Assembly (NCBI RefSeq): GCF_027857615.1
Contig: NZ_JAQIFT010000035.1
Location: 1 to 15,973, forward strand
Length of the DNA: 15,973 nucleotides
Source of the DNA: Holtiella tumoricola
GTDB taxonomy: Bacteria; Bacillota; Clostridia; Lachnospirales; Cellulosilyticaceae
Direction: 5' to 3'
The notes beneath the pieces are model-generated. The model was given only the letters and a program-made list of their open reading frames with translations. It had not been told where the DNA came from and searched no databases. The stretch's first letter is position 1, and every line of letters starts with the position of its first letter. Positions 1 to 6,144 of the stretch are shown here, in pieces. Both the position numbers and the translations under genes were made by a program.

Positions 1-120
1 CAAATTCATTTTTATGCCATTTAAACTCTTGTATATCAATGACTTTGTGATTTTTAACGTTTATCTATTACCATTACATTGTGATTATACTACTTATATC
101 TATAACCAGCAAGGTTATAG
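1..120. other. Left half of candidate attachment region (attP-like)
   Basis: A perfect inverted repeat, CTATAACC-agcaa-GGTTATAG, lies at 100-120: two 8-bp arms around 5 bp, the geometry of a tyrosine-recombinase core site. A candidate arm-type motif ATCTATTACCATTAC lies at 63-77. Its inverted copy (14 of 15 bases) is at 15879-15893, and TTACCATTAC occurs again at 15908-15917 and 15942-15951, next to the integrase. If the molecule is circular these sites become one compact region of about 210 bp. I infer attP; the repeats are directly visible, the function is not. Confidence 0.5.
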
Positions 121-136
121 AAAATACAAATAATAA

Positions 137-176
137 ACACCCCATATAGCATTCATTCGTTGTATGGGGTGTTTTA
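137..176. terminator. Terminator hairpin, possibly bidirectional
   Basis: ACACCCCATA (137-146) pairs perfectly with TATGGGGTGT (163-172) across a 16-base loop and runs into TTTT. The opposite strand also leaves the stem into a T-rich stretch. It separates the attachment region from the 313-975 gene. Confidence 0.75.
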
Positions 177-177
177 G

Positions 178-216
178 TTTAATAATATTATAGAAATTTT
201 AATTTAATAATATTAT
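178..216 (+). promoter_or_regulatory. Duplicated AT-only palindrome (candidate operator)
   Basis: TTTAATAATATTAT occurs twice, at 178-191 and 203-216, exactly 25 bp apart. Each copy contains the perfect 10-bp palindrome ATAATATTAT. The pair sits about 100 bp upstream of the nuclease-like gene at 313, between its terminator-insulated left border and its ribosome site. Paired palindromes in this place suggest repressor sites, but AT-rich DNA yields such motifs easily. No convincing -35/-10 pair could be fixed. Confidence 0.35.
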
Positions 217-312
217 GAAATATAAAAAAATTTACAGCTATATATTTGATTCAGATAGCAAAGAATAAATTTAGGCTAACTATGTCTAAATTTATTAAGG
301 AGGATAAAGGAA

Positions 313-975
313 ATGATAAATACTAAGGATAGTGAAATATATCTTTATACAGTATCTAATCTATTGATGATAATAGAGGAATTTAACCAAATATATAGAA
401 ATGTAGAATATGATGAATTAAGAGAGATTGCAAATTATAGATTCAAGGAATTAGACCTTTCTGTGCGAATAAGTTACCCTTTTAGAAATATGGCTAGTTT
501 TGATTGCAAGACGGAAAAAAATAGAGAAGTTGATATAGTAGTTAGAGATAAGGGGTTAGAAATAGAGGTTAAGTATTTAAGAAATTATAATTCAAAAGCA
601 GGTACATCTAATAGTGCAAATTGGAAGAATACGTTTGAAAAAGACTATAGTTGGATATGTAATAAAATTAAAAGTGGAGAGAAAGGGAAATCTGCATTTA
701 TCATTGGATGGTTTAATGCATATGAGAGATTTAGTCAAATAGTTCAATTAGGAACAGGGAAGAGTTCTAGACCATTAATAAACAAAGAAAGAATGAAGAT
801 ATTTCCTTTTGTAAATGTACAGGAAAATGGAACAAGAGTTGATGAGGTATTTTATATGTACAACAAGGCGTACCAGCCTCTAAATATTAATATTGATGGT
901 TGTGATAGTAGTTGTGTTGACTGCGTATTCTTAGGAAAACCAGAAGATAAGTTTCATTTTGCAATATATTATTAG
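313..975 (+). CDS. PD-(D/E)XK nuclease-like protein (220 aa), probable cargo gene
   Basis: An excellent AAGGAGG ribosome site at 297-303 sits nine bases before the ATG. Residues 71-87 read REVDIVVRDKGLEIEVK, a D74...E85-x-K87 arrangement across two beta strands, which is the catalytic signature of the PD-(D/E)XK nuclease superfamily. Residues W104 to I119 form a likely helix after it. Near the C-terminus C197, C201 and C204 form a tight cysteine cluster that could bind a metal. The gene stands alone between the terminator at 137-176 and the one at 990-1020, next to the attachment region, where satellites and prophages often carry defence or fitness genes. Role in restriction or anti-phage defence is inference; it could also be a recombination nuclease. 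The family was not identified more closely. Confidence 0.6.
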   Translation: MINTKDSEIYLYTVSNLLMIIEEFNQIYRNVEYDELREIANYRFKELDLSVRISYPFRNMASFDCKTEKNREVDIVVRDKGLEIEVKYLRNYNSKAGTSNSANWKNTFEKDYSWICNKIKSGEKGKSAFIIGWFNAYERFSQIVQLGTGKSSRPLINKERMKIFPFVNVQENGTRVDEVFYMYNKAYQPLNINIDGCDSSCVDCVFLGKPEDKFHFAIYY

Positions 976-989
976 AATTATGATTTTAT

Positions 990-1020
990 AGACCGATCCA
1001 TCACAATCGGTCTTTTATAT
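990..1020 (+). terminator. Terminator after the nuclease-like gene
   Basis: AGACCGAT (990-997) and ATCGGTCT (1006-1013) form a perfect 8-bp stem with an 8-base loop, followed by TTTTATATTTT. It starts 15 bases after the stop codon at 975. Confidence 0.85.
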
Positions 1021-1021
1021 T

Positions 1022-1165
1022 TTGCAATTATGTGAAGTGTGTGGGGAAAGATTTGAGTATAACAAATTTGATTCAAAAAAAGAATTGTGTGATGATTGTT
1101 ATGGTAAAAAGAGACGTGAAGATGTAAGAATTAATGTAAAAAAAGCACGTAAAAATAGGGTCTGA
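1022..1165 (+). pseudogene. Zinc-ribbon gene remnant, copy 1
   Basis: Reading from TTG 1022 gives about 47 residues, beginning MQLCEVCGERFEYN, with two CxxC knuckles (LCEVC and LCDDC) and a basic tail ending in TGA 1163-1165. The middle and tail closely parallel copy 2 at 1884-2078 (LCEVCGERFEYN is shared exactly). The reading frame emerges straight from the T-tract of the terminator at 990-1020, has no ribosome site and no ATG, so this is most likely a 5'-truncated duplicate rather than a working gene. Small Zn-ribbon proteins of this type occur widely on plasmids and phages without assigned function. Confidence 0.6.
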
Positions 1166-1260
1166 TTACATTATTTTTAACACGAAATCGCATAACCATT
1201 GATACATAAGGCTTTCAGATTAAATCGTTAAAAATAAATAATTTGAGATAATAGACTAAA

Positions 1261-1318
1261 GGGGGCGAACACTTTTTGTATTTTATGTGTAACGAACAAC
1301 GTTTTCGTCGCCTCTTTT
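1261..1318 (+). ncRNA. Folded three-helix element with T-tract
   Basis: GGCG (1264-1267) pairs with CGCC (1309-1312) and encloses ACAC/GTGT (1269-1272 with 1287-1290) and ACGAA/TTCGT (1292-1296 with 1304-1308). It is followed by TCTTTTTA. This reads as a compact three-way junction ending in a terminator-like tail. It could be a small RNA end, an attenuator or chance; the helices are short. Confidence 0.3.
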
Positions 1319-1526
1319 TAAATATTATTAAATCAAAATACTTAATTTTGAGGGATTTTTTTAAAACAACACCAATCAAATCCTTGACAGTACTAGGTTT
1401 GAAGAAAATGCTAAAACCTACTATATGGTATATATGAATATAGCAATTATCAATAGTTTTCACTAAAATATGTCCGTCAAAGTGTTGATATTACTAACTT
1501 TTATTAAATTATAAATATGAAGAGTG

Positions 1527-1850
1527 ACCTTTAAAATCATACAAAAAAATGCTTAAAAATTCGAGGTTGTTATTTAAAACGTAGCAATATCAATGGTTTG
1601 ATGCATATCAAAAAGGGGCGTATAGGAGGGAAAAATACCTTTAAAATCATACAAAAAAATGAATTTATGAAATTATTTACTGAATCAAGGAATGATAGGA
1701 TATGTAGAAAACGATACTACTGGTAGTCTTAAACTATATGGGATACCGTTTAAAATCAACAAAAAACGAAGAAATTCCTAGACACTATTTTTTAAAACAT
1801 AGTATTATCAATGGTTTGGGGGGTGTTGATAAGGGGCATATAGGAGGGGA
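1527..1850 (+). repeat. Tandem repeats, ~109-bp spacing
   Basis: A 25-bp sequence beginning ACCTTTAAAATCATAC is identical at 1527-1551 and 1637-1661 and recurs in degraded form at about 1744-1767. The stretches that follow the first and third copies are homologous: both have TTTAAAAC, then TATCAATGGTTT, then GGGGC and TATAGGAGGG. The stretch after the second copy is unrelated. The pattern suggests duplication of a leader or regulatory block followed by loss. Confidence 0.7.
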
Positions 1851-1883
1851 AGAGGAAATGTAGAAAGGCGAAGTAACTAATTC

Positions 1884-2078
1884 TTGTTTCAAACATACCC
1901 TCCTATTAAAATTATTAAATCAAACATTCCAGATAACACAAAACTATGTGAAGTGTGTGGTGAAAGATTTGAGTATAACGAGAAAGATAAGAAATCTGTA
2001 TTGTGTAGGGGTTGTTATGAACAAACTAGACGGGAGTATCTAAGAATAGCAAAACAAAAGTCTAGAAATTTCCTTTAA
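1884..2078 (+). CDS. Small zinc-ribbon protein, copy 2 (start doubtful)
   Basis: The frame gives 64 residues from TTG 1884: a 20-residue N-terminal segment, then LCEVCGERFEYNEKD and VLCRGCYEQ, two CxxC knuckles about 20 residues apart, and a basic tail. It is a paralogue of the remnant at 1022-1165 and more distantly of the intact gene at 2382-2522. The only in-frame start is a TTG without a properly spaced ribosome site (AAAGG at 1863-1867 is 16 bases away), and a stop codon lies immediately upstream. It may therefore be silent. A DNA- or RNA-binding role is only a guess from the Zn-ribbon type. Confidence 0.45.
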   Translation: MFQTYPPIKIIKSNIPDNTKLCEVCGERFEYNEKDKKSVLCRGCYEQTRREYLRIAKQKSRNFL

Positions 2079-2381
2079 TTTTTTGATTTGTTGACATCAT
2101 ATTTTAATCACAATAGCTACACTCATTGATACACAAGGCTTTAAGGGTAAATCTTTGGAAATAAAAGAATTGCAATAATATCTATCTATGAAGGAGAAGT
2201 TTAATGAACTTTTGTCAATAATTTGTATGTTTTTAAGGGTTTTAGGGTGTTAGCAAAATAACAAGACATGCCTTTATCCATTGGTATTACTACATTTCAG
2301 GCGTTTTAACTTCGTGTGTAATATGAGGGAAGACACAATTTTTTTGTTTAACGTATTGAATAAAATAGAAAGGAGAAAGCT
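2079..2381. other. Gene-free stretch between zinc-ribbon copies 2 and 3
   Basis: About 300 bp without a supported gene. At 2122-2175 it repeats the sequence that also follows copy 1 (1197-1250): CATTGATACA-AAGGCTTT, then TAAATC and AAATAAA. The duplicated unit is therefore zinc-ribbon gene plus its downstream flank. GAAGGAGAAG at about 2189-2198 looks like a ribosome site followed by ATG, but the frame it opens is very short. Confidence 0.6.
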
Positions 2382-2522
2382 ATGAAACATTGTAAAGTTT
2401 GTGATTGTGAGTTTATTCCAGCAAGTAATAGACAAAAATACTGTGCTGAATGTAAAAAACAAGTATTACAAGAACAACGTAAGAAGGCATTAATAAAATA
2501 TTATAAGAAACTTGATAATTAA
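2382..2522 (+). CDS. Small zinc-ribbon protein, copy 3 (46 aa)
   Basis: AAAGGAGAAAGCT precedes ATG 2382 with good spacing, and the frame closes at TAA 2520-2522. The protein begins MKHCKVCDCEFIPASNRQKY and has paired knuckles C4-x2-C7 and YCAEC, then a lysine- and glutamine-rich basic helix to the end. Four cysteines in two CxxC pairs make a treble-clef or Zn-ribbon fold likely. Unlike the two upstream relatives it has an ordinary ribosome site and ATG, so it is probably the working member of the family. Cellular role unknown; phage and plasmid versions are usually annotated only as zinc-ribbon or hypothetical proteins. Confidence 0.65.
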   Translation: MKHCKVCDCEFIPASNRQKYCAECKKQVLQEQRKKALIKYYKKLDN

Positions 2523-2581
2523 TGATTGCTAATATTGTTATATGGTTACTACCATTTCCATATAGCATATCATGGAATTGT

Positions 2582-2630
2582 GTGGGGCAAGGGTGGTTCG
2601 ATTCCTCAACGTATTAGGTTTAATCCCCAC
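2582..2630 (+). other. Nested hairpin upstream of parB terminator
   Basis: GTGGGG (2582-2587) pairs perfectly with CCCCAC (2625-2630). Inside, GATTCCT pairs partly with AGG and AATC. A further stem TATATGG (2539-2545) with CCATATA (2558-2564) precedes it. The GGTTCGATTCC stretch recalls a tRNA T-arm and the element ends in CCA, but at 49 bases it is no tRNA. It may be structured RNA or a tRNA-derived scrap. Confidence 0.3.
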
Positions 2631-2657
2631 CATTAAAAATCATCTCAATCATTTTAA

Positions 2658-2690
2658 AGAGGATATCGTGCTGGTATCCTCTATTTTCTA
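2658..2690 (+). terminator. Terminator upstream of parB
   Basis: AGAGGATA (2658-2665) and TATCCTCT (2675-2682) form a perfect 8-bp stem with a 9-base loop, followed by ATTTTCT. It insulates the partition/replication block from the zinc-ribbon region. Confidence 0.75.
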
Positions 2691-2765
2691 TGCCTGAATA
2701 TAAAAGGATGTTGGATATATCGGCATCTACTAATATTAAATAAAAATAAAAGGAGAGTAACACAA

Positions 2766-3673
2766 ATGCAGGTACAAACTAAATTAATAAAGGTTGATAG
2801 TATTATTGTAAATGATAGGATCAGAAAAGAATTAGGTAATATTGAAGCATTAGCTAATAATATTAAAGAAAATGGACTTATTAATCCTATTCTAGTAACA
2901 AAAGACTATGAGTTAATCGCTGGTGAAAGACGGTATAGTGCTATTAAATTATTAGGGTGGGAAGAAGTTGAAGTTAGAATTATGACGGTGCATGATGCTT
3001 TTCACAAAATAAAATTAGAAATCTCAGAAAATGAATATAGAAAAGATTTTACATTTAGAGAAAAAGTTGAATGGACTAAAATGTTAGAACGTGAATATAA
3101 GAAAAAATCAAAAAAAAAATGTCTAATGGTGGAAAAGGTTTTAAGGCATCTGAAAACCTTAATAGTGCCAAATCTATCGCAAAAGAAGTTGGTTTTGGAA
3201 GTGCTGATACATACTATAAGGCTAAATTTATCTATGAAAATGCTGATGACGATACTCTTGATAACTTAGACGAAGGTAAAGCTACTATTAACAGAGTTTA
3301 TAAAAAACTTAAAGCAAAAGATAATCCAAAGGAGAAATCTACAAGTAATCAATCTATGGAACATGATGTTAAAGAGGGTTATCACAAAAGTATAGTAAAT
3401 GAAAATTCAGACCTGAAATTAAAGATTAAACAGTTAGAACGCGAGAATAATAACTTAAAGTTTAAATACGATAATGATGTAAAATACTACAAGCAGATGT
3501 ATGAGAATGAAAAAAATATATGTGAAATTTATAAGAGTATTGCCAAAGGTGGTACTACTGGAAGTGCAAGACTTGATAAAACTGAATATAGAAAACTATG
3601 TAAAGTATGCCATCCAGACAATGGTGGTTCAGAAGAATTAATGAGTATCATAAGTAAATTATATCAAAAATAG
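2766..3673 (+). CDS. parB: ParB-type partition protein with C-terminal J-like segment, frameshifted at an A10 run
   Basis: AAAGGAGAGTAACACAA precedes ATG 2766. Residues 1-118 are a ParB/sulfiredoxin-type nuclease domain (GLINPILV, then LIAGERRYSAIKLLGW, then ENEYRKDFT). The frame then leaves the ParB path at ten A (3110-3119). The -1 frame continues with the matching HTH region (AKSIAKEVGFGSADTYYKAK), a coiled coil at about residues 209-253 and a C-terminal YRKLCKVCHPDNGGSEELM segment with the J-domain HPD motif at 283-285. Joined by a -1 shift the protein is 302 aa; without it the product stops at 167 aa. ATG 3119 has no ribosome site. An 8-bp hairpin (3135-3160) follows the run. Either slippage makes the full protein or the A run carries an indel. 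It should bind parS-like sites for segregation or regulation; no parA is present. Confidence 0.75.
3135..3160 (+). promoter_or_regulatory. Hairpin downstream of the parB A10 run
   Basis: AAGGTTTT (3135-3142) pairs perfectly with AAAACCTT (3153-3160) over a 10-base loop, 15 bases after the A10 run. A slippery A run followed by a stem is the layout of recoding signals, though the spacing is longer than the usual 5-9 bases. The same stem recurs at 7180-7205 outside coding sequence. Confidence 0.4.
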
Positions 3674-3732
3674 ACACTTTTTAACTAAGGATACAATAGG
3701 CTAACACCTATTAGTTATGAAGTGTCTTTTAT
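3672..3732 (+). terminator. Long nested terminator after parB
   Basis: AGACACTT (3672-3679) pairs with AAGTGTCT (3720-3727). Inside it AACTAA pairs with TTAGTT and ATAGG with CCTAT, making one long interrupted stem, followed by TTTATTAT. It overlaps the parB stop codon region. Confidence 0.85.
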
Positions 3733-3765
3733 TATACAAAAAAATAAAAATGGAGAGTGGTAAGA

Positions 3766-4713
3766 ATGAATGAAATAAGAACAAGCTTACCAACAGAATC
3801 TAAAAGGGGTTCGTATAAGGCTAATAAGTTTTTAATTGATGAAAATGGAAAATTATTAGGCGTTGGCTATGAAAATGATAAAATAAAAATTGAATCCCCA
3901 AAGGATAGGAGTTATGAACAGTTAGAAAAATCCAATAAGAAAAAAGAGAATAGAAGTATTGTAAGCGAATATGTTACGAATTTAATAGATAGCAACTTCT
4001 ATTTCTACTTCTATAACGAAGGGTTAGATAGTATTGACACCAAAGAAATTTATAAGCTTAGATTTTTATATTTATGTACATATGCAGGGTATTACGACAA
4101 AAAGAATGGTGGGGCATACATAGGTCATAGGAACGGCAATAGGTTTGATAAGAAAAAAGTAAAACAGTTACTTGGAGTATCAGAAAATAAAGCAAATGAT
4201 ACCATTAAAGAATTATTAAAAGTTGAATTACTTATTGAAGATAAAGAAGGATTTAAAGTTAATAGCAAGTATGTAAAAAGAGGTAACTTGACCAGTAAAG
4301 AGAAAAAGAAACAATTCACTAGAGTATTTAATAATGGGCTTAGAGAATTATATAACAACTGCAAACCAACACAACATGGTCAACTATATTATTTGTTTAA
4401 AATGTTGCCATACGTGAATACGAAATTTAACGCTATCTGCCAGAATCCAAACGAAACAATAGATGAAAAGGTCATACCATTAAAGCTATCAGAAATATGT
4501 GAGGTTACTAATTATGATGTATCTAAGGCAAAAAGATTTGAGAAAGAAATGCTTAAACTAGAAGTATTTGGACAATATGCATTAGCTATTGTGATAAATG
4601 GTTCTGGTACTTGCTATAAGATTAATCCTCAAATAATGTATGCTGGTAACACTGTTGAAGATACCGAAGCATTGAATGAGTTATTGACATTTGATTTTAA
4701 GGCAAAAAAATAA
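3766..4713 (+). CDS. Replication initiator, two winged-helix domains (315 aa)
   Basis: GGAGAG at 3752-3757 lies eight bases before ATG 3766; the upstream GTG 3757 is inside that site and is rejected as start. After a charged N-terminal 60 residues there is a first winged helix at about 120-172 (VKQLLGVSENKANDTIKELL, then the strand pair ending NSKYVKRG). A helical linker follows with LYYLFKMLPYVNTKFNAICQ, and a second winged helix at about 230-295 (LSEICEVTNYDVSKAKRFEK) ends in KINPQIMYAGN. The INP-x-x-MYxGN ending and the tandem wings resemble firmicute plasmid and phage initiators of the RepL kind. The adjoining 18-bp direct repeats and AT-rich block support initiation at 4714-5090. A transcriptional regulator of the same fold is the alternative. 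Confidence 0.65.
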   Translation: MNEIRTSLPTESKRGSYKANKFLIDENGKLLGVGYENDKIKIESPKDRSYEQLEKSNKKKENRSIVSEYVTNLIDSNFYFYFYNEGLDSIDTKEIYKLRFLYLCTYAGYYDKKNGGAYIGHRNGNRFDKKKVKQLLGVSENKANDTIKELLKVELLIEDKEGFKVNSKYVKRGNLTSKEKKKQFTRVFNNGLRELYNNCKPTQHGQLYYLFKMLPYVNTKFNAICQNPNETIDEKVIPLKLSEICEVTNYDVSKAKRFEKEMLKLEVFGQYALAIVINGSGTCYKINPQIMYAGNTVEDTEALNELLTFDFKAKK

Positions 4714-4763
4714 CTCGACATAAACGGTGAATTTATGGTAAAAACCTCGACATAAACGGTGAA
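4714..4763 (+). repeat. Two 18-bp direct repeats after the initiator gene (iteron-like)
   Basis: CTCGACATAAACGGTGAA is present perfectly at 4714-4731 and 4746-4763, 32 bp apart, beginning directly after the initiator stop codon. A spacing of three helical turns places both on one DNA face. Iterons immediately beside an initiator gene are typical of theta origins. Confidence 0.7.
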
Positions 4764-4936
4764 ATGATAAATCCATGTAACCATTGATACACAAAGGATA
4801 GAGTGCATTTTTGGACATCCTATACCTATATATATCTTATTATTTTATATAATTAGCCTATTTTATAATAGTATAGTATCATATACATATGTTATAGTCA
4901 ATAAAAAATGTATAAAATAAAAAAGTAACAAATTCT

Positions 4937-5081
4937 CCCCTTGCTAGGGGAACAAGTGTAGCGTAGTGGAACTTGGTAAGGGGTAGATTAATTATTATAA
5001 GTGGGATTGGGAAAGAATGTTTCGGTTACACCTACACATTTTTGCATTTCCCTCCCACACCCAACCCTTTGCACACTTGTT
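4937..5081 (+). ncRNA. Highly structured element within the origin region
   Basis: Hairpin 1: CCCCTT (4937-4942) with AAGGGG (4978-4983), inner CAAGT (4953-4957) with ACTTG (4971-4975). Hairpin 2: GTGGG (5001-5005) with CCCAC (5054-5058), GGGAAA (5009-5014) with TTTCCC (5047-5052), AATGT (5016-5020) with ACATT (5036-5040). A 9-bp long-range pair, AACAAGTGT (4951-4959) with ACACTTGTT (5073-5081), competes with hairpin 1. It could be a replication-control RNA, a single-strand origin or another structured RNA. It is richer in G and C than its flanks. Confidence 0.45.
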
Positions 5082-5388
5082 GATTACTTTTAAGTGTTAG
5101 GCATTAAAGTGTTTACTATATAGTGCGAATATGCAAGGTGTATTATAAATATGTGTTATAGAAATATGGAATAGCATGAAAAAAGGTAGAGAATATACTA
5201 GCAAATACCCTATGAAAAACCTATGAAAAACCATGAAAATAAGTATAGTTTTAAGTATTGATATATATATGTTTGCTGACGCTTTATTATATATCATACC
5301 GCATTTTAATAGCGACATAGAAAACTGAACTAAATTATATAGGTTGTACAAAAATGAATATATTTACATTTATGCAATACGGATTATG

Positions 5389-5416
5389 AAAGGTTTTAAG
5401 AAATCAGATAACCTTT
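5389..5416 (+). promoter_or_regulatory. Hairpin before the 5450 gene
   Basis: AAAGGTT (5389-5395) pairs with AACCTTT (5410-5416). It is a looser relative of the AAGGTTTT/AAAACCTT hairpins at 3135-3160 and 7180-7205. It lies about 20 bases upstream of the AGGAG site of the next gene, so it could sit in its leader. Confidence 0.35.
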
Positions 5417-5449
5417 ATAATAAATAAAAATTAATAGGAGTGATGTAAA

Positions 5450-5719
5450 ATGTTTAAGTTTATTAATGAAATTAAAAAAATCAAAGAAGAAAAAGAAAAA
5501 TTTGATATGTTTATTGCAGAAAATAAAGCTTTTAATAAGAAGATGCATGATGAAATGATAAACGTTCTATGTGAAAATGCTTATACGATGGGTATGGCTA
5601 GAATTGAAATTGACTTTGAAAAGGATTTATATAAGAATATGACCGATTTAGAACGTCTTAGAATTATGACAGCACATACACAAGGTAAACTAGAATATAG
5701 AATGGAGAGTGGTAAATAA
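5450..5719 (+). CDS. Unknown small charged protein (89 aa)
   Basis: AGGAG at 5436-5440 lies nine bases before ATG 5450. The protein opens with a lysine- and glutamate-rich helix (FKFINEIKKIKEEKEKFDM), likely coiled coil, and carries one cysteine in INVLCENAYTMGMA. No catalytic motif or membrane segment is visible. Its stop codon TAA overlaps the ATG of the next gene by one base, so the two are probably translationally coupled. It is the first gene after the origin region and probably belongs to the early/replication block. Family not recognised. Confidence 0.65.
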   Translation: MFKFINEIKKIKEEKEKFDMFIAENKAFNKKMHDEMINVLCENAYTMGMARIEIDFEKDLYKNMTDLERLRIMTAHTQGKLEYRMESGK

Positions 5720-5937
5720 TGAATAACAATATTCGTAGAACATATAGTTTAAATCTTATTGCATGGCTTAGAAGTCATAACATACATGTTCAAACATATA
5801 AAGATAATCATAAAATTTTTGGCATATATGAAGAAACAAATATTACTGTATTATTAAAAGAACTCTATAGAGAAGATGAACAATTACATAGATTTCTAAA
5901 TGAATTTAAGAAGCTGAAACAAACCAAAGTAGAATAG
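5719..5937 (+). CDS. Unknown small protein (72 aa), coupled to the gene before it
   Basis: Start ATG overlaps the preceding stop (TAATG), and GGAGAGTGG upstream serves as ribosome site. The sequence begins MNNNIRRTYSLNLIAWLRSH and continues with a strand-rich middle and an acidic, then basic helical tail (REDEQLHRFLNEFKKLK). The pattern of a short beta strand, a helix with LxxWLR and a later helix recalls small phage/plasmid proteins grouped as DUF5659, but this is a weak resemblance. It is closed by the terminator at 5948-5980. Function unknown. Confidence 0.6.
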   Translation: MNNNIRRTYSLNLIAWLRSHNIHVQTYKDNHKIFGIYEETNITVLLKELYREDEQLHRFLNEFKKLKQTKVE

Positions 5938-5947
5938 GATAGTATTT

Positions 5948-5980
5948 GTACATATCAAAGGAGATATGTACTTTTTTATT
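5948..5980 (+). terminator. Terminator after the small-gene pair
   Basis: GTACATATC (5948-5956) pairs perfectly with GATATGTAC (5963-5971) over a 6-base loop, followed by TTTTTTATT. It ends the replication-side transcript before the next gene block. Confidence 0.9.
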
Positions 5981-5999
5981 GGATAAAAATAAGAAGATG

Positions 6000-6034
6000 C
6001 TATTCCTATTCTCAATAAAGAGAAAAGGATATAG
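6000..6034 (+). promoter_or_regulatory. Strong leader hairpin upstream of the 6145 gene
   Basis: CTATTCCTATTCTC (6000-6013) pairs with GAGAAAAGGATATAG (6020-6034) with a single bulge and one mismatch over loop AATAAA. No T-tract follows, so it is not a terminator. It may protect or regulate the leader of the nuclease-like gene. Confidence 0.4.
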
Positions 6035-6144
6035 ATGATAAGGAAAAGATTGACAGTTTAAGGTTACATGAAAGCAATATGTGAAACGTAACAGACATTA
6101 TAAGGAATAGTTGTATTGCCCTAAATAATATGGGGTTGATACAC

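Larger units (their letters stand above)
1166..1883. other. Gene-free, repeat-rich decayed stretch
   Basis: About 720 bp with no convincing gene on either strand. It holds a folded element at 1261-1318, three copies of a 25-bp repeat (1527-1551, 1637-1661, and a degraded one at about 1744-1767) spaced 110 and 108 bp, and two homologous blocks (1527-1630 and 1745-1850). Both blocks carry TATCAATGGTTT followed by GGGGC-TATAGGAGGG. The AGGAGGG look-alike ribosome sites at about 1624 and 1843 lead to no open reading frame (the second meets ATG TAG). This fits duplicated leader regions that have lost their genes. Confidence 0.6.
4714..5449. other. Gene-free stretch: probable origin of replication
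   Basis: About 740 bp with no supported gene. In order: two 18-bp direct repeats (4714-4763); one TAACCATTGATA site (4778-4789); a strongly AT-rich block at about 4815-4925 that would melt easily; a cluster of paired segments at 4937-5081; an 11-bp repeat of about three units (CCTATGAAAAA from 5209); and the hairpin AAAGGTT/AACCTTT (5389-5416) before the next ribosome site. Direct repeats, AT-rich block and hairpins next to an initiator gene make this the best origin candidate. The function is inferred from layout. Confidence 0.55.

Noticed and set aside
1384..1412. TTGACA at 1384-1389 as a promoter
   Set aside because: No TATAAT-like box at proper spacing and no gene downstream.
1215..1463. 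82-codon open frame on the - strand
   Set aside because: No ribosome site, low-complexity lysine/isoleucine-rich product, and it overlaps a folded element with a T-tract; reads as chance in AT-rich DNA.
2091..2119. TTGACA at 2091-2096 as promoter for the 2382 gene
   Set aside because: Best -10 candidate TAGCTA matches only two of six bases; too weak to call.
2582..2630. tRNA-like segment with GGTTCGATTCC and terminal CCA
   Set aside because: Only 49 bases, no D or anticodon arm, and the T-arm stem does not pair well; kept only as a hairpin.
3119..3673. Second half of parB as a separate 184-aa gene starting at ATG 3119
   Set aside because: The ATG is formed by the end of the A10 run, has no ribosome site, and the product starts mid-domain; a frameshifted single gene explains it better.
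5097..5351. 84-codon open frame on the - strand in the origin region
   Set aside because: No ribosome site or recognisable domain; overlaps short tandem repeats and AT-rich DNA.
6050..6078. TTGACA at 6050-6055 as promoter of the 6145 gene
   Set aside because: No acceptable -10 box at 16-18 bp; AGCAAT is a poor match.
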